Below are positions 1 to 5,624 of a stretch of 7,731 nucleotides of DNA, piece after piece. Made by a program: the position numbers and the translations under genes. Source of the stretch: Persephonella sp. (GTDB lineage: Bacteria; Aquificota; Aquificia; Aquificales; Hydrogenothermaceae); contig JALWKR010000285.1 of assembly GCA_027081375.1 (NCBI GenBank), positions 2,324-10,054 on the forward strand. The letters run 5' to 3'. The first letter of the stretch is position 1. Each line of letters begins with the position of its first letter. A model generated the notes under the pieces. It did not search any database. It saw only the letters and a list, made by a program, of their open reading frames with translations, and had not been told where the DNA came from.

Positions 1-96
1 TACTAAGGAAATGTTTTTTTTACGCAAAAAAGAAAATGAGAAAAAATAGGATTTTATAAAAAATGAATATAAGAAAACCTGTTTTAAATGAAATTA

Positions 97-633
97 TCAC
101 TCAAATATTTTTTCTACACTTATCTCTACATCGCATTGGCACAATGTTAGTTTTAAAAATCCTTTATCGTTATCAAATATTTTTTCGTATCTGTTGTTGG
201 AAAGTTCAAAAGCTCTAACCTTTTTTAGTTCAGGATAGACAATAACATAGTATTTAACCTTTTCATCTCTATAAAGTTCAAATTTTATTTTTTCATCTTT
301 TACAGCAGTGCTTTTTGATACTACTTCAAACACAGCTTCAGGAGGAGTTTTTATATACTCTTCTACTTCTTCACATAGTACAGATACATCAGGTCTAACA
401 ACTGTTTCATTGTTAATTATCCAGTCAAGTTCTACATAGACACTGTAGGCTTTATTTTTACATTTGCTTTTTTCCATATTCAAAATAGTAGCTATATTTC
501 CAAGAATTTTTTGATGTTTTCCAAAAGGGGATGGGGTCATAGCAAAAGGTACTCCATCAATCAGTTCCCAATCTCCTTCCCATAGCCTATAATCTTCTAT
601 TGTGTATCTTGGCATATATTTCTCAGCAATCAT
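97..633 (-). CDS. Uma2-family (DUF820) restriction-endonuclease-fold protein
   Basis: This 178-residue protein has the layout of the Uma2/DUF820 family, which has a PD-(D/E)XK nuclease fold. The N-terminal part YTIEDYRLWEGDWELIDG (residues 10-27) matches the family opening, where a Tyr/Phe-rich segment precedes E-[LI]-[IL]-D/N-G. It is followed by TPSP (33-36) and H40. VRPDVSV (79-85) carries the acidic residue D82. FEVVSKST (102-109) corresponds to the usual 'EVxSpST' strand with E103. K115/K117 and Y121 follow in a helix, then a YYVIVYPE strand. The predicted active-site acids D82 and E103 are therefore present. The ATG at 631-633 is chosen because GAGGT lies 7 nt upstream (641-645); the in-frame Met7 has no such site. 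Family members are numerous in cyanobacteria and some thermophiles, but their biological role is mostly untested. The gene stands alone behind its own promoter, with no partner methylase or antitoxin visible. The family assignment is firm; the function is not. Confidence 0.88.
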   Translation of the reverse strand: MIAEKYMPRYTIEDYRLWEGDWELIDGVPFAMTPSPFGKHQKILGNIATILNMEKSKCKNKAYSVYVELDWIINNETVVRPDVSVLCEEVEEYIKTPPEAVFEVVSKSTAVKDEKIKFELYRDEKVKYYVIVYPELKKVRAFELSNNRYEKIFDNDKGFLKLTLCQCDVEISVEKIFE

Positions 634-664
634 TTTCTATACCTCATACAGTTATCTAATACTA

Positions 665-693
665 AATATAAAAATTCATCTTGAATTTTTCAA
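665..693 (-). promoter_or_regulatory. Candidate sigma70-type promoter of the Uma2 gene
   Basis: On the minus strand TTGAAA (693-688) and TATATT (670-665) are separated by exactly 17 nt, and each matches the consensus at five of six positions. Transcription would start near 658, leaving a leader of about 25 nt before the ATG, with the GAGGT ribosome site inside it. The gene lies just downstream of a strong terminator on the same strand, so it needs its own promoter. An inverted repeat fills the spacer (separate entry). AT-rich DNA yields chance matches, so this remains a prediction. Confidence 0.5.
670..690. repeat. 8-bp inverted repeat in the Uma2 promoter spacer
   Basis: AAAAATTC (670-677) and GAATTTTT (683-690) are perfect inverted arms around the 5-nt centre ATCTT. 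The repeat spans almost exactly the interval between the predicted -35 and -10 boxes. That is a typical position for a repressor operator. It could also be a chance product of A/T richness, since only one G/C pair is present per arm. Confidence 0.4.
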
Positions 694-763
694 AAAATTT
701 CTTTTTTAGGAAACAGTAACAAGCGAAATTGCAGGGATACTAAGAAGATATTTAAGAATTGTG

Positions 764-790
764 AAAAAAGCTCCCTTATGGGAGCTTTTT
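764..790 (-). terminator. Rho-independent terminator of the frdB-sdhE operon
   Basis: A perfect 11-bp stem (765-775 with 780-790) closes on a 4-nt loop. The core is GCTCCC/GGGAGC flanked by A/T pairs. Read on the minus strand it ends in a run of six T (769-764). It begins one nucleotide after the TAA stop (792-794) of the HdrB-like gene, which fits termination of that transcript. The flanking A tract on one side and T tract on the other mean it could also work on the plus strand, but no plus-strand gene runs into it. Confidence 0.9.
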
Positions 791-791
791 C

Positions 792-1676
792 TTATGAGAA
801 TGCTTTTATTACTTTTTCTGGAGTTACAACGTGTTTTTGAAGACCTAATTCATGAGGTTTAAAACCAAGGGCTAATCCAATTAACTGAGGAAGGTGAAGT
901 ATAGGCATACCAATATGAGTTCCAATTCTCTCTTCTGCTTCTTCTTGCATTGCGTCTAACTGTGTATGACATAAAGGACAAGGAGTTACCATAAAATCTG
1001 CCTGTGCTTCTTTTGCTGATTCAGCGTCGTTGGCAGTTAGTCTCAATGTTACCTTCTCTTCTGCTGACCAGAAAGAGTGAAATCCACAGCATGCAAGTCT
1101 TGCTTCGTGGTCTGTAGGATTTCCACCTAAAGCCTCAATAATCATCTCTATAGATTTTGGATTATCTGGATCTTCATATCCAATTAGATAAGGTGGTCTT
1201 ATTATATGACAGCCATAGAATGGAGCAATATTAAACTCTCTTAAAGGTCTTATAACCATACTTCTTAAAGTGTCTAAACCAACACCATCTATAATTTCCC
1301 ATAAAAAGTGAGTAACTTCACTTGTCCCTTTATATTCTAGTCCAACCTCCTTTAAAACATCATTTACAGCTGCCTTTAGTTCAGGATCATTATCAAGTTT
1401 GAATTTTGTTTCTCTAAGCATTACTGTGCATGTGTTACAGATTGTTAAAAGGTCTAACCCTAACTCCTCAGCTAAAGCAAGGTTTCTTGCGTTTATAGTG
1501 AGAGCTAAGAACTCATCTTTCTCCTGAACAGCCCCTGCACCGCAACAAGAAGCAGCATCTAGCTCAATTAATTCCATTCCTAGCTTTTCCGCTACAAGTT
1601 TTGTAGATTCATAAAGCTCTGGAGCTACTCCTTTTGCAGAGCATCCTGTATAAAAAGCATATTTTAAGTCAGCCAT
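792..1676 (-). CDS. sdhE: HdrB-like CCG-domain subunit (SdhE/MfrE type) of fumarate reductase / succinate dehydrogenase
   Basis: This 294-residue protein carries two complete CCG (DUF224) domains. The first has C12, C44-C45-G46 and C80-x-x-C83; the second has C156, C196-C197-G198 and C233-x-x-C236. The spacing (31 and 34 residues, then 39 and 35) is that of heterodisulfide reductase subunit B, in which each motif holds a non-cubane [4Fe-4S] cluster. There is no signal peptide or membrane span. In type-E succinate dehydrogenases and methylmenaquinol:fumarate reductases, this subunit replaces the haem/membrane anchors and passes electrons between quinone or a soluble donor and the iron-sulfur subunit. 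The start is set by GGAGGT (1690-1685), 8 nt upstream. The ATG shares one base with the frdB stop (TAATG), so the two are translationally coupled. A terminator follows directly. Alternative: an electron-transfer subunit of an Hdr-like complex. The frdB partner argues against that. The symbol means the HdrB-like subunit, not the flavinylation factor also called SdhE. Confidence 0.9.
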   Translation of the reverse strand: MADLKYAFYTGCSAKGVAPELYESTKLVAEKLGMELIELDAASCCGAGAVQEKDEFLALTINARNLALAEELGLDLLTICNTCTVMLRETKFKLDNDPELKAAVNDVLKEVGLEYKGTSEVTHFLWEIIDGVGLDTLRSMVIRPLREFNIAPFYGCHIIRPPYLIGYEDPDNPKSIEMIIEALGGNPTDHEARLACCGFHSFWSAEEKVTLRLTANDAESAKEAQADFMVTPCPLCHTQLDAMQEEAEERIGTHIGMPILHLPQLIGLALGFKPHELGLQKHVVTPEKVIKAFS

Positions 1677-2740
1677 TATTTATTACCTCCAGTTTCAGCA
1701 AAGTTTGCTCTTTTTGCTGTTTTCCTTTTGTCTTCGTATATAACTCCCATAATTTGTGGAAGTTTAATATGTATCTCTTTCTTTTTTTCTTGAGCTTTCT
1801 CGTATATTACTTTTATTTCTTCTAATCTTTTGACTTTGTGTCCCCCAAAGAAATCTGCATAGTTAACTTTCCCTTTGAACATCATCTTTATACCAAAAGG
1901 AGCCCTTTTAATAGCACCAAAAATCCCTTCCTGTCTCATAGGAAGAAGCATTTCGTTTAAAAGTCCTCTGTTTAAAATATCCTGCTCAAATATCTCAGCG
2001 TGAATTTCTCCAGGAGTTTTATAACCTTCTTCAGCAGCCATTATCCTAAGTCTTATTATATTTTCATAAGGCTGAACCTCTTTAGGACATCTAGTTGTAC
2101 ATTCCCAGCACCTTACACACCATTCAAGGTTTACATCTTCTAAAACTGCTTCAAGTCTTTCTCTTTTGGCTCCATCTCTAGTATCAGCTGCAAATCTGTA
2201 CGCTTTTGAGTGAACCATAGGACCAAGGAAATCTTTATTCACTTTTAGGGCATTACAATCTGACATACATGAAGCACATAAGATACAGTCAGAAGCAAAA
2301 TCTATCTTGTTATGATCCTCAGGAGATTGTCTGTACTCCTTTCCGTCTTTTGGTGGAGCTTCTTTTGGAATAAACCAAGGTTTTACTTTCTTTAGTTTAT
2401 CAATAAGCCAGTCCATATCGTATATAAGATCTTTTAAAGGTTTAACGTTTCCAATTGGATCAACAGTTATTGTATCTGTGTTGTATTTTTCTAGAAGATG
2501 AGTTACCTGTACTTTACATGCTAGCGTTGCATGACCATTTATTCTCATTGCACAGGATCCACATATAGCAGCTCTACAGTTATATCTAAATGAGATAGAA
2601 GGATCCTGTTCTTCTTTAGCTTTAAATAAAGCAGCTAATACTGTCATTCCCTTTTCAACAGGAAGTTCATAGGTCTGATAGTAAGGTTGGGAGTCTTTTG
2701 TAGGGTCATACCTAAAGACTTTCAGTTTGAACGTTTCCAT
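1676..2740 (-). CDS. frdB: Fumarate reductase / succinate dehydrogenase iron-sulfur subunit with an extra cluster cysteine
   Basis: This 354-residue subunit should carry electrons between the HdrB-like partner and the flavoprotein FrdA/SdhA. The N-terminal ferredoxin domain has the [2Fe-2S] ligands C55, C60, C63 and C75 (RAAICGSC region). The C-terminal domain has C152-x2-C155-x2-C158-x3-C162 and C208-x2-C211-x2-C214-x3-C218-P. C211 sits where classical SdhB/FrdB lack a cysteine, so the usual [3Fe-4S] centre is probably a second [4Fe-4S], as reported for type-E enzymes. The protein is about 100 residues longer than E. coli SdhB because of a basic C-terminal tail (about 240-354) with no recognised motif. 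An in-frame GTG at 2747-2749 would add three residues, but it leaves no room for a ribosome site. The ATG at 2738-2740 has AGAGGTGAGG upstream and is preferred. In Aquificota the likely role is fumarate reduction in the reductive TCA cycle. The reaction direction cannot be read from sequence, and no frdA lies in the window. Confidence 0.92.
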   Translation of the reverse strand: METFKLKVFRYDPTKDSQPYYQTYELPVEKGMTVLAALFKAKEEQDPSISFRYNCRAAICGSCAMRINGHATLACKVQVTHLLEKYNTDTITVDPIGNVKPLKDLIYDMDWLIDKLKKVKPWFIPKEAPPKDGKEYRQSPEDHNKIDFASDCILCASCMSDCNALKVNKDFLGPMVHSKAYRFAADTRDGAKRERLEAVLEDVNLEWCVRCWECTTRCPKEVQPYENIIRLRIMAAEEGYKTPGEIHAEIFEQDILNRGLLNEMLLPMRQEGIFGAIKRAPFGIKMMFKGKVNYADFFGGHKVKRLEEIKVIYEKAQEKKKEIHIKLPQIMGVIYEDKRKTAKRANFAETGGNK

Positions 2741-2743
2741 TAT

Positions 2744-2753
2744 CCTCACCTCT
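2744..2753 (-). promoter_or_regulatory. Ribosome binding site that decides the frdB start
   Basis: On the minus strand AGAGGTGAGG (2753-2744) lies 3 nt before the ATG at 2740, and its GAGGT part lies 7 nt before it. The GTG at 2749-2747 is inside this purine tract, so it is very unlikely to be the start. Confidence 0.75.
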
Positions 2754-2790
2754 TGGCGTAATAAAACGGCGTTTGTGATATTTTAAAACG

Positions 2791-2818
2791 AGAATAGTAA
2801 AAAATCAAAAGTATTCAA
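2791..2818 (-). promoter_or_regulatory. Candidate promoter of the frdB-sdhE operon
   Basis: On the minus strand TTGAAT (2818-2813) and TATTCT (2796-2791) are 16 nt apart, each matching the sigma70 consensus at four of six positions. Transcription would start around 2784, giving a leader of about 45 nt. A second possibility is the TATAAT at 2829-2824, but it lacks a good -35 box at the right distance. Some promoter must lie in 2741-2855 unless the operon is read through from the PPC-domain gene, because no terminator hairpin separates them. Confidence 0.35.
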
Positions 2819-2855
2819 GGAATATTATATCTTTATATGTTTTTTGAATATTTTT

Positions 2856-3284
2856 TCACACGTAACTCCAGAGCATAACCCTAAAGATAGGATCAAATTC
2901 TCTAACAATAGGATTTTTTGTAGGTAAGAAAACCATCTCAAAAGCTACAGCTACTTCTGACTCAAATAGATGTCCCCCTGCTACAGAAAAATCTTTTAAA
3001 GCTATAGATATATGTGCGTGGATAAATGGATTTATATCATCTGGATTTACTGATACGTTCCCATGAAAAGATACTACTTCATATATCCCTTTTATTACTG
3101 TTTTTTTAAAATCTCCTTTTAAAGGATCAAACACTCCAATATGAGGATTTCTAACCCCTCCTATTGCCCAGAAGAAACCAGAATTTATATTTTCTTCTTT
3201 TAAAAATTTTTGGATACTTTCCATAATCTTTTCGCTGTCAGATAAACCAATAACATAAAAATCTCCTGATTTTTTATAAATCAT
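2856..3284 (-). CDS. PPC/DUF296 (PD1-like) domain protein
   Basis: The whole 142-residue protein is one PPC (plants and prokaryotes conserved, DUF296) domain. Features seen are the amphipathic helix SEKIMESIQKFLKEENI (17-33), the strand-turn FFWAIGGVRNPHIGVFD (37-53), YEVVSFHGNVS (68-78), the HAH pair (H89, H91) and GGHL (103-106). The three histidines H89, H91 and H105 are the conserved set of prokaryotic members and probably bind a metal such as zinc. In plants the domain accompanies AT-hooks in DNA-binding proteins. Bacterial stand-alone versions lack AT-hooks, as here, and have no settled function, so 'DNA-binding protein' would be over-reading. The ATG follows GAGG with an 11-nt spacer (3299-3296), rather long. 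It is divergent from ychF across 140 bp and upstream of frdB on the same strand, without a clear terminator between them. A trimer is usual for the family. Confidence 0.88.
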   Translation of the reverse strand: MIYKKSGDFYVIGLSDSEKIMESIQKFLKEENINSGFFWAIGGVRNPHIGVFDPLKGDFKKTVIKGIYEVVSFHGNVSVNPDDINPFIHAHISIALKDFSVAGGHLFESEVAVAFEMVFLPTKNPIVREFDPIFRVMLWSYV

Positions 3285-3334
3285 GCTAAAGATAACCTCA
3301 ACTTTTATGTGTTTATATGTATATCGGAATTAAG

Positions 3335-3358
3335 TTATAACTTTTGAAAAGTTTATAA
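3335..3358. promoter_or_regulatory. Dyad-symmetric element between PPC-domain gene and ychF, overlapping a TATAAT box
   Basis: The 24-nt stretch reads TTATAA-CTTTT-G-AAAAG-T-TTATAA. It is a perfect dyad except for one extra T. It contains the perfect inverted repeat AACTTTT/AAAAGTT (3339-3345 and 3347-3353), and it is entered on the left by the 12-bp palindrome AAGTTATAACTT (3332-3343). Its right edge overlaps TATAAT (3354-3359), a consensus -10 box for ychF, about 65 nt ahead of the ATG. The -35 region of that box is poor. It could be an operator for one or both divergent genes; this is inferred from symmetry and position only. Confidence 0.35.
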
Positions 3359-3424
3359 TATTTAGTTGAAATCTAATAAAAAGAAATATAGTTGAAGCAA
3401 AAATAAAACAATCAAGGAGGATTT

Positions 3425-4537
3425 ATGAAGTTAAATGTAGGTATAGTTGGACTTCCAAATGTTGGAAAATCAACAATTTTTAATGCATTAACAGAAACAG
3501 GTAAGGCTGAGATAGCAAACTATCCTTTCTGCACTATTGAGCCAAATGTTGGAATAGTAAATGTTCCAGACGAAAGACTTGAAAAACTCGCTGAAATGGA
3601 AAATTCTCAAAAAATAATACCTGCAACTATTGAGTTTGTTGATATTGCAGGTCTTGTAAAAGGTGCAAGTAAAGGAGAAGGTTTAGGAAATCAGTTTTTA
3701 GCAAATATAAGAAATGTTTCAGCTATAGCACATGTTGTTAGATGTTTTGAAGACAGTGATGTTGTTCATGTTGAAGGGTCTGTAAATCCTGTTAGGGATG
3801 CTGAGATTATTGAAACAGAGCTGATTTTAGCAGATTTACAAACTGTTGAAAAAAGACTTGAAAAAGTTATAAAACCTGCAAAATCAGGAAACAAAGAGGC
3901 GAAATTTGAGGTTCAGGTTTTAGAAAAAGCAAAAAAGATACTAGAGGATTTAAAGCCTTTGAGAACTCATTTAAATGAGTTTGAGGAAGAAGAAATAGAG
4001 TATATGAGAAAAACAATATTCCCTTTAACTATAAAGCCTATTATGTATGTTGCAAATATTAATGAAGATGATTTACCTGATGGAGAAGGGAACAAACATG
4101 TTCAGGCTATAAAAGAAAAAGCAGAAAAAGAAGGGGCTCCTGTAGTTGTTTTATGTGGGAAAGTAGAGCAAGAACTAATAGAAATACCTAAAGAGGAAAG
4201 AAAAGAGCTTTTAGAAGCTTATGGTCTTTCTGAGCCTGGTTTAAACAAGATGATAAGAACAGGATACTCTCTTTTAGATTTAATAACCTACTTTACAGCA
4301 GGTGAAAAAGAAGCTAGGGCATGGACTATAAAAAGAGGAACAAAGGCTCCTCAAGCTGCTGGAGAAATACATTCTGATTTTGAAAGAGGATTTATTGCTG
4401 CTGAAGTTATAAACTACGAAGATTTAGTTAAAGCAGGTTCTCTTCAAAAGGCTAAAGAGCTTGGCCTTTTAAGAGTTGAAGGCAAAGACTATGTGGTTCA
4501 GGATGGAGATGTTATGCACTTTAGATTTAATGTATGA
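3425..4537 (+). CDS. ychF: Redox/ribosome-associated ATPase YchF (OLA1/Obg family)
   Basis: This is a full-length 370-residue YchF. The P-loop GLPNVGKST (9-17), the G2 region around T37, and G3 DIAGLVKGA (73-81) form an Obg-type G domain. The G4 element is NINE (211-214) instead of NKxD, the change that makes YchF/OLA1 prefer ATP over GTP. A coiled-coil insertion of charged helices lies at about 125-200. The TGS domain fills the C-terminus, from TYFTAGEKEARAW (288-300) through HSDFERGF (316-323) to the terminal FNV. YchF is a cytosolic protein that binds ribosomes and is linked to translation and oxidative-stress control; its exact role is still debated. AAGGAGG (3414-3420) precedes the ATG by 4 nt. 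It is transcribed away from the PPC-domain gene, and a small orphan gene follows 49 nt downstream on the same strand. Nothing unusual was seen. Confidence 0.97.
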   Translation: MKLNVGIVGLPNVGKSTIFNALTETGKAEIANYPFCTIEPNVGIVNVPDERLEKLAEMENSQKIIPATIEFVDIAGLVKGASKGEGLGNQFLANIRNVSAIAHVVRCFEDSDVVHVEGSVNPVRDAEIIETELILADLQTVEKRLEKVIKPAKSGNKEAKFEVQVLEKAKKILEDLKPLRTHLNEFEEEEIEYMRKTIFPLTIKPIMYVANINEDDLPDGEGNKHVQAIKEKAEKEGAPVVVLCGKVEQELIEIPKEERKELLEAYGLSEPGLNKMIRTGYSLLDLITYFTAGEKEARAWTIKRGTKAPQAAGEIHSDFERGFIAAEVINYEDLVKAGSLQKAKELGLLRVEGKDYVVQDGDVMHFRFNV

Positions 4538-4575
4538 AGTTATGCTATTATAAGAAAAAATTTTGTTAATTTTTT

Positions 4576-4580
4576 GGAGA
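4576..4580 (+). promoter_or_regulatory. Ribosome binding site of the small basic protein
   Basis: GGAGA lies 6 nt before the ATG at 4587. It selects that ATG over the in-frame TTG at 4563, which has only the A/T-rich sequence AAGAAAAAATT before it. Confidence 0.65.
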
Positions 4581-4586
4581 TTTTTT

Positions 4587-4811
4587 ATGCCAAAATACAA
4601 ATTTAACAAAATTATTAAATTTAATGAAAATTTTGTAGGGAGTAAAGCTGATTTACTCCCTTTAAAACCAGATCTAAAGAGGTTCTCTAAATTTTTATGG
4701 AGTGGGAATGACGAAGGTATATGGTGTGTATATAGGCAGGATCCTAAAACTAAAGAAATATTAAGAATTGAGTTTTTTGCCCCTAAAAAGAAGGTAAAAA
4801 GATTAAAATAG
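4587..4811 (+). CDS. Small highly basic protein of unknown function
   Basis: This 74-residue protein is not recognised. It has 19 Lys/Arg against 8 Asp/Glu, a single Cys (C47), two Trp (W38, W46) and a C-terminal run APKKKVKRLK (65-74). There is no signal peptide or membrane segment. The middle (FLWSGNDEGIWCVYRQDP, 36-53, then EILRIEFFAP, 57-66) looks like a beta-hairpin or small beta sheet with a basic tail, which would suit nucleic-acid or ribosome contact. That is inference. An in-frame TTG at 4563 would add 8 residues, but GGAGA (4576-4580), 6 nt before the ATG at 4587, fixes the start. It lies 49 nt after ychF with no GC-containing terminator between, so co-transcription with ychF is possible. 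The ribosome site, intact frame and non-random composition make a real gene likely. Confidence 0.75.
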   Translation: MPKYKFNKIIKFNENFVGSKADLLPLKPDLKRFSKFLWSGNDEGIWCVYRQDPKTKEILRIEFFAPKKKVKRLK

Positions 4812-4862
4812 ATTTTTTTCCCAGTTTCCTTCTAAATTTTTCAAATTTTTATAAAAAAATCT
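4810..4862. repeat. 10-bp inverted repeat between the small gene and tauE
   Basis: AGATTTTTTT (4810-4819, beginning in the TAG stop codon) and AAAAAAATCT (4853-4862) are perfect inverted arms separated by 33 nt. The interval holds a CCC and a near-duplicate AAATTTTTC/AAATTTTTA (4833-4850). The stem is almost all A-T, with one G-C pair, so as RNA it would be weak, especially in a thermophile. It may contribute to a 3' end, but it does not look like a normal terminator. Confidence 0.35.
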
Positions 4863-4880
4863 CGTTAATAAAGGTTTAAT

Positions 4881-5624
4881 ATGATTTTTATATCATTTTT
4901 TGCTGTTTTAATAGGATGGATTATTCAGGGACTTATTGGTCTAGGGTCAGGAATTATATCTACAGCTATTTTACTTTTTTTCTTTGAGGCTAAAACTGTT
5001 GTTGTTTCTCTCTCTTTATTAGCATTAGTTGGAACAGTTTATCTGTCTATATCAAACTACAGAGGAAATTTGTTTTTGAAAGATATTTTTGTACTTGCTG
5101 TTTTTTCCTTTTTGGGAGCAGGAATAGGAAGTTATCTTTTGAAAGTTGCTAATCAAAAAATTGTAGAAGAAGTTTTTGGATTAGTTATAATCTTTACAGG
5201 GCTTTATGACTTATTTTTAAAAAACAAAAATATAAAATTTCCTAAAAGTTTAAAGATACCTTTTGGAGCTTTAACAGGTTTTTTAGGAGGAATAATTTCA
5301 GGTTTAATAGGTGGAGCTGGTCCCCTTTATGCTTTTTATTTGAATCAATATTTTCATTCTAAAGAAGATTTTAAGTTTGTTATATCTTTTATTTTTGTAA
5401 TTTTAAATGTTGAAAGGATTGTTTTTTATCTCTCTTATCCAGATTTAATAGAATTCTTTTCATCAGAAATTATAATTCCTGGGTTACTAGCAACTGTTTT
5501 AGGTGCATATTTAGGAAATATGTTTACAAAGGGACTTTCTACTGATAGTTTTAAAAAATTAGTGTCTTTAAGTATAACCCTTTTTGGAGTTTACTTTTTA
5601 ATAAAGGGTTTATCTTTGCCTTAG
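4881..5624 (+). CDS. TauE/SafE-family sulfite/organosulfonate exporter-like membrane protein
   Basis: This 247-residue integral membrane protein has about eight hydrophobic segments (roughly 2-33, 38-57, 67-88, 96-113, 126-152, 165-185, 196-215, 226-244). They form the two-repeat pattern of the TauE/SafE (DUF81) family. The repeat signatures are IQGLIGLGSGIISTA (15-29) in the first half and GFLGGIISGLIGGAGP (133-148) in the second, each a glycine-rich helix start. Short charged linkers (K114-K124 and S160-F164) lie between and after the halves. The family moves anions such as sulfite, sulfoacetate or other sulfur compounds across the inner membrane. In a sulfur oxidiser, sulfite export would fit, but the substrate cannot be read from sequence and many members are uncharacterised. 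AAGG (4871-4874) lies 6 nt before the ATG. The 3' end overlaps the convergent birA by 15 bp. It has no linked transport or sulfur-metabolism gene in the window. Confidence 0.88.
   Translation: MIFISFFAVLIGWIIQGLIGLGSGIISTAILLFFFEAKTVVVSLSLLALVGTVYLSISNYRGNLFLKDIFVLAVFSFLGAGIGSYLLKVANQKIVEEVFGLVIIFTGLYDLFLKNKNIKFPKSLKIPFGALTGFLGGIISGLIGGAGPLYAFYLNQYFHSKEDFKFVISFIFVILNVERIVFYLSYPDLIEFFSSEIIIPGLLATVLGAYLGNMFTKGLSTDSFKKLVSLSITLFGVYFLIKGLSLP

Noticed and set aside
1..96. Possible terminator or small gene left of the Uma2 stop
   Set aside because: The stretch has A and T runs but no hairpin with G-C pairs and no credible start with a ribosome site. I see nothing to annotate.
694..763. Possible small RNA or promoter in the rest of the 634-791 gap
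   Set aside because: No tRNA-like fold, no paired -35/-10 boxes and no repeat were found; it looks like plain spacer between a terminator and the Uma2 promoter.
1634..1825. Plus-strand open frame of 63 codons
   Set aside because: It is antisense to the well-supported sdhE/frdB genes, its product is a Phe/Tyr/Leu-rich run typical of reverse-complemented lysine codons, and it lacks a ribosome site.
2747..2749. GTG as the frdB start
   Set aside because: It sits inside the AGAGGTGAGG ribosome site, so no Shine-Dalgarno spacing is possible; the ATG at 2738-2740 fits well.
2812..2850. TATTCAA / TTGAATA inverted repeat between the PPC gene and frdB as a terminator
   Set aside because: Only 7 bp with one G-C pair and a 25-nt loop; more likely chance, or part of the promoter region.
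4563..4565. TTG as the start of the small basic protein
   Set aside because: The added residues (LIFWRFF) come from the A/T leader, there is no purine ribosome site before it, and GGAGA clearly serves the ATG at 4587.
4555..4575. Hairpin AAAAAATT / AATTTTTT after ychF as a terminator
   Set aside because: The 8-bp stem is entirely A-T and would not hold at thermophile temperatures; it is followed by a ribosome site rather than a free 3' end. At most it is a weak structure.
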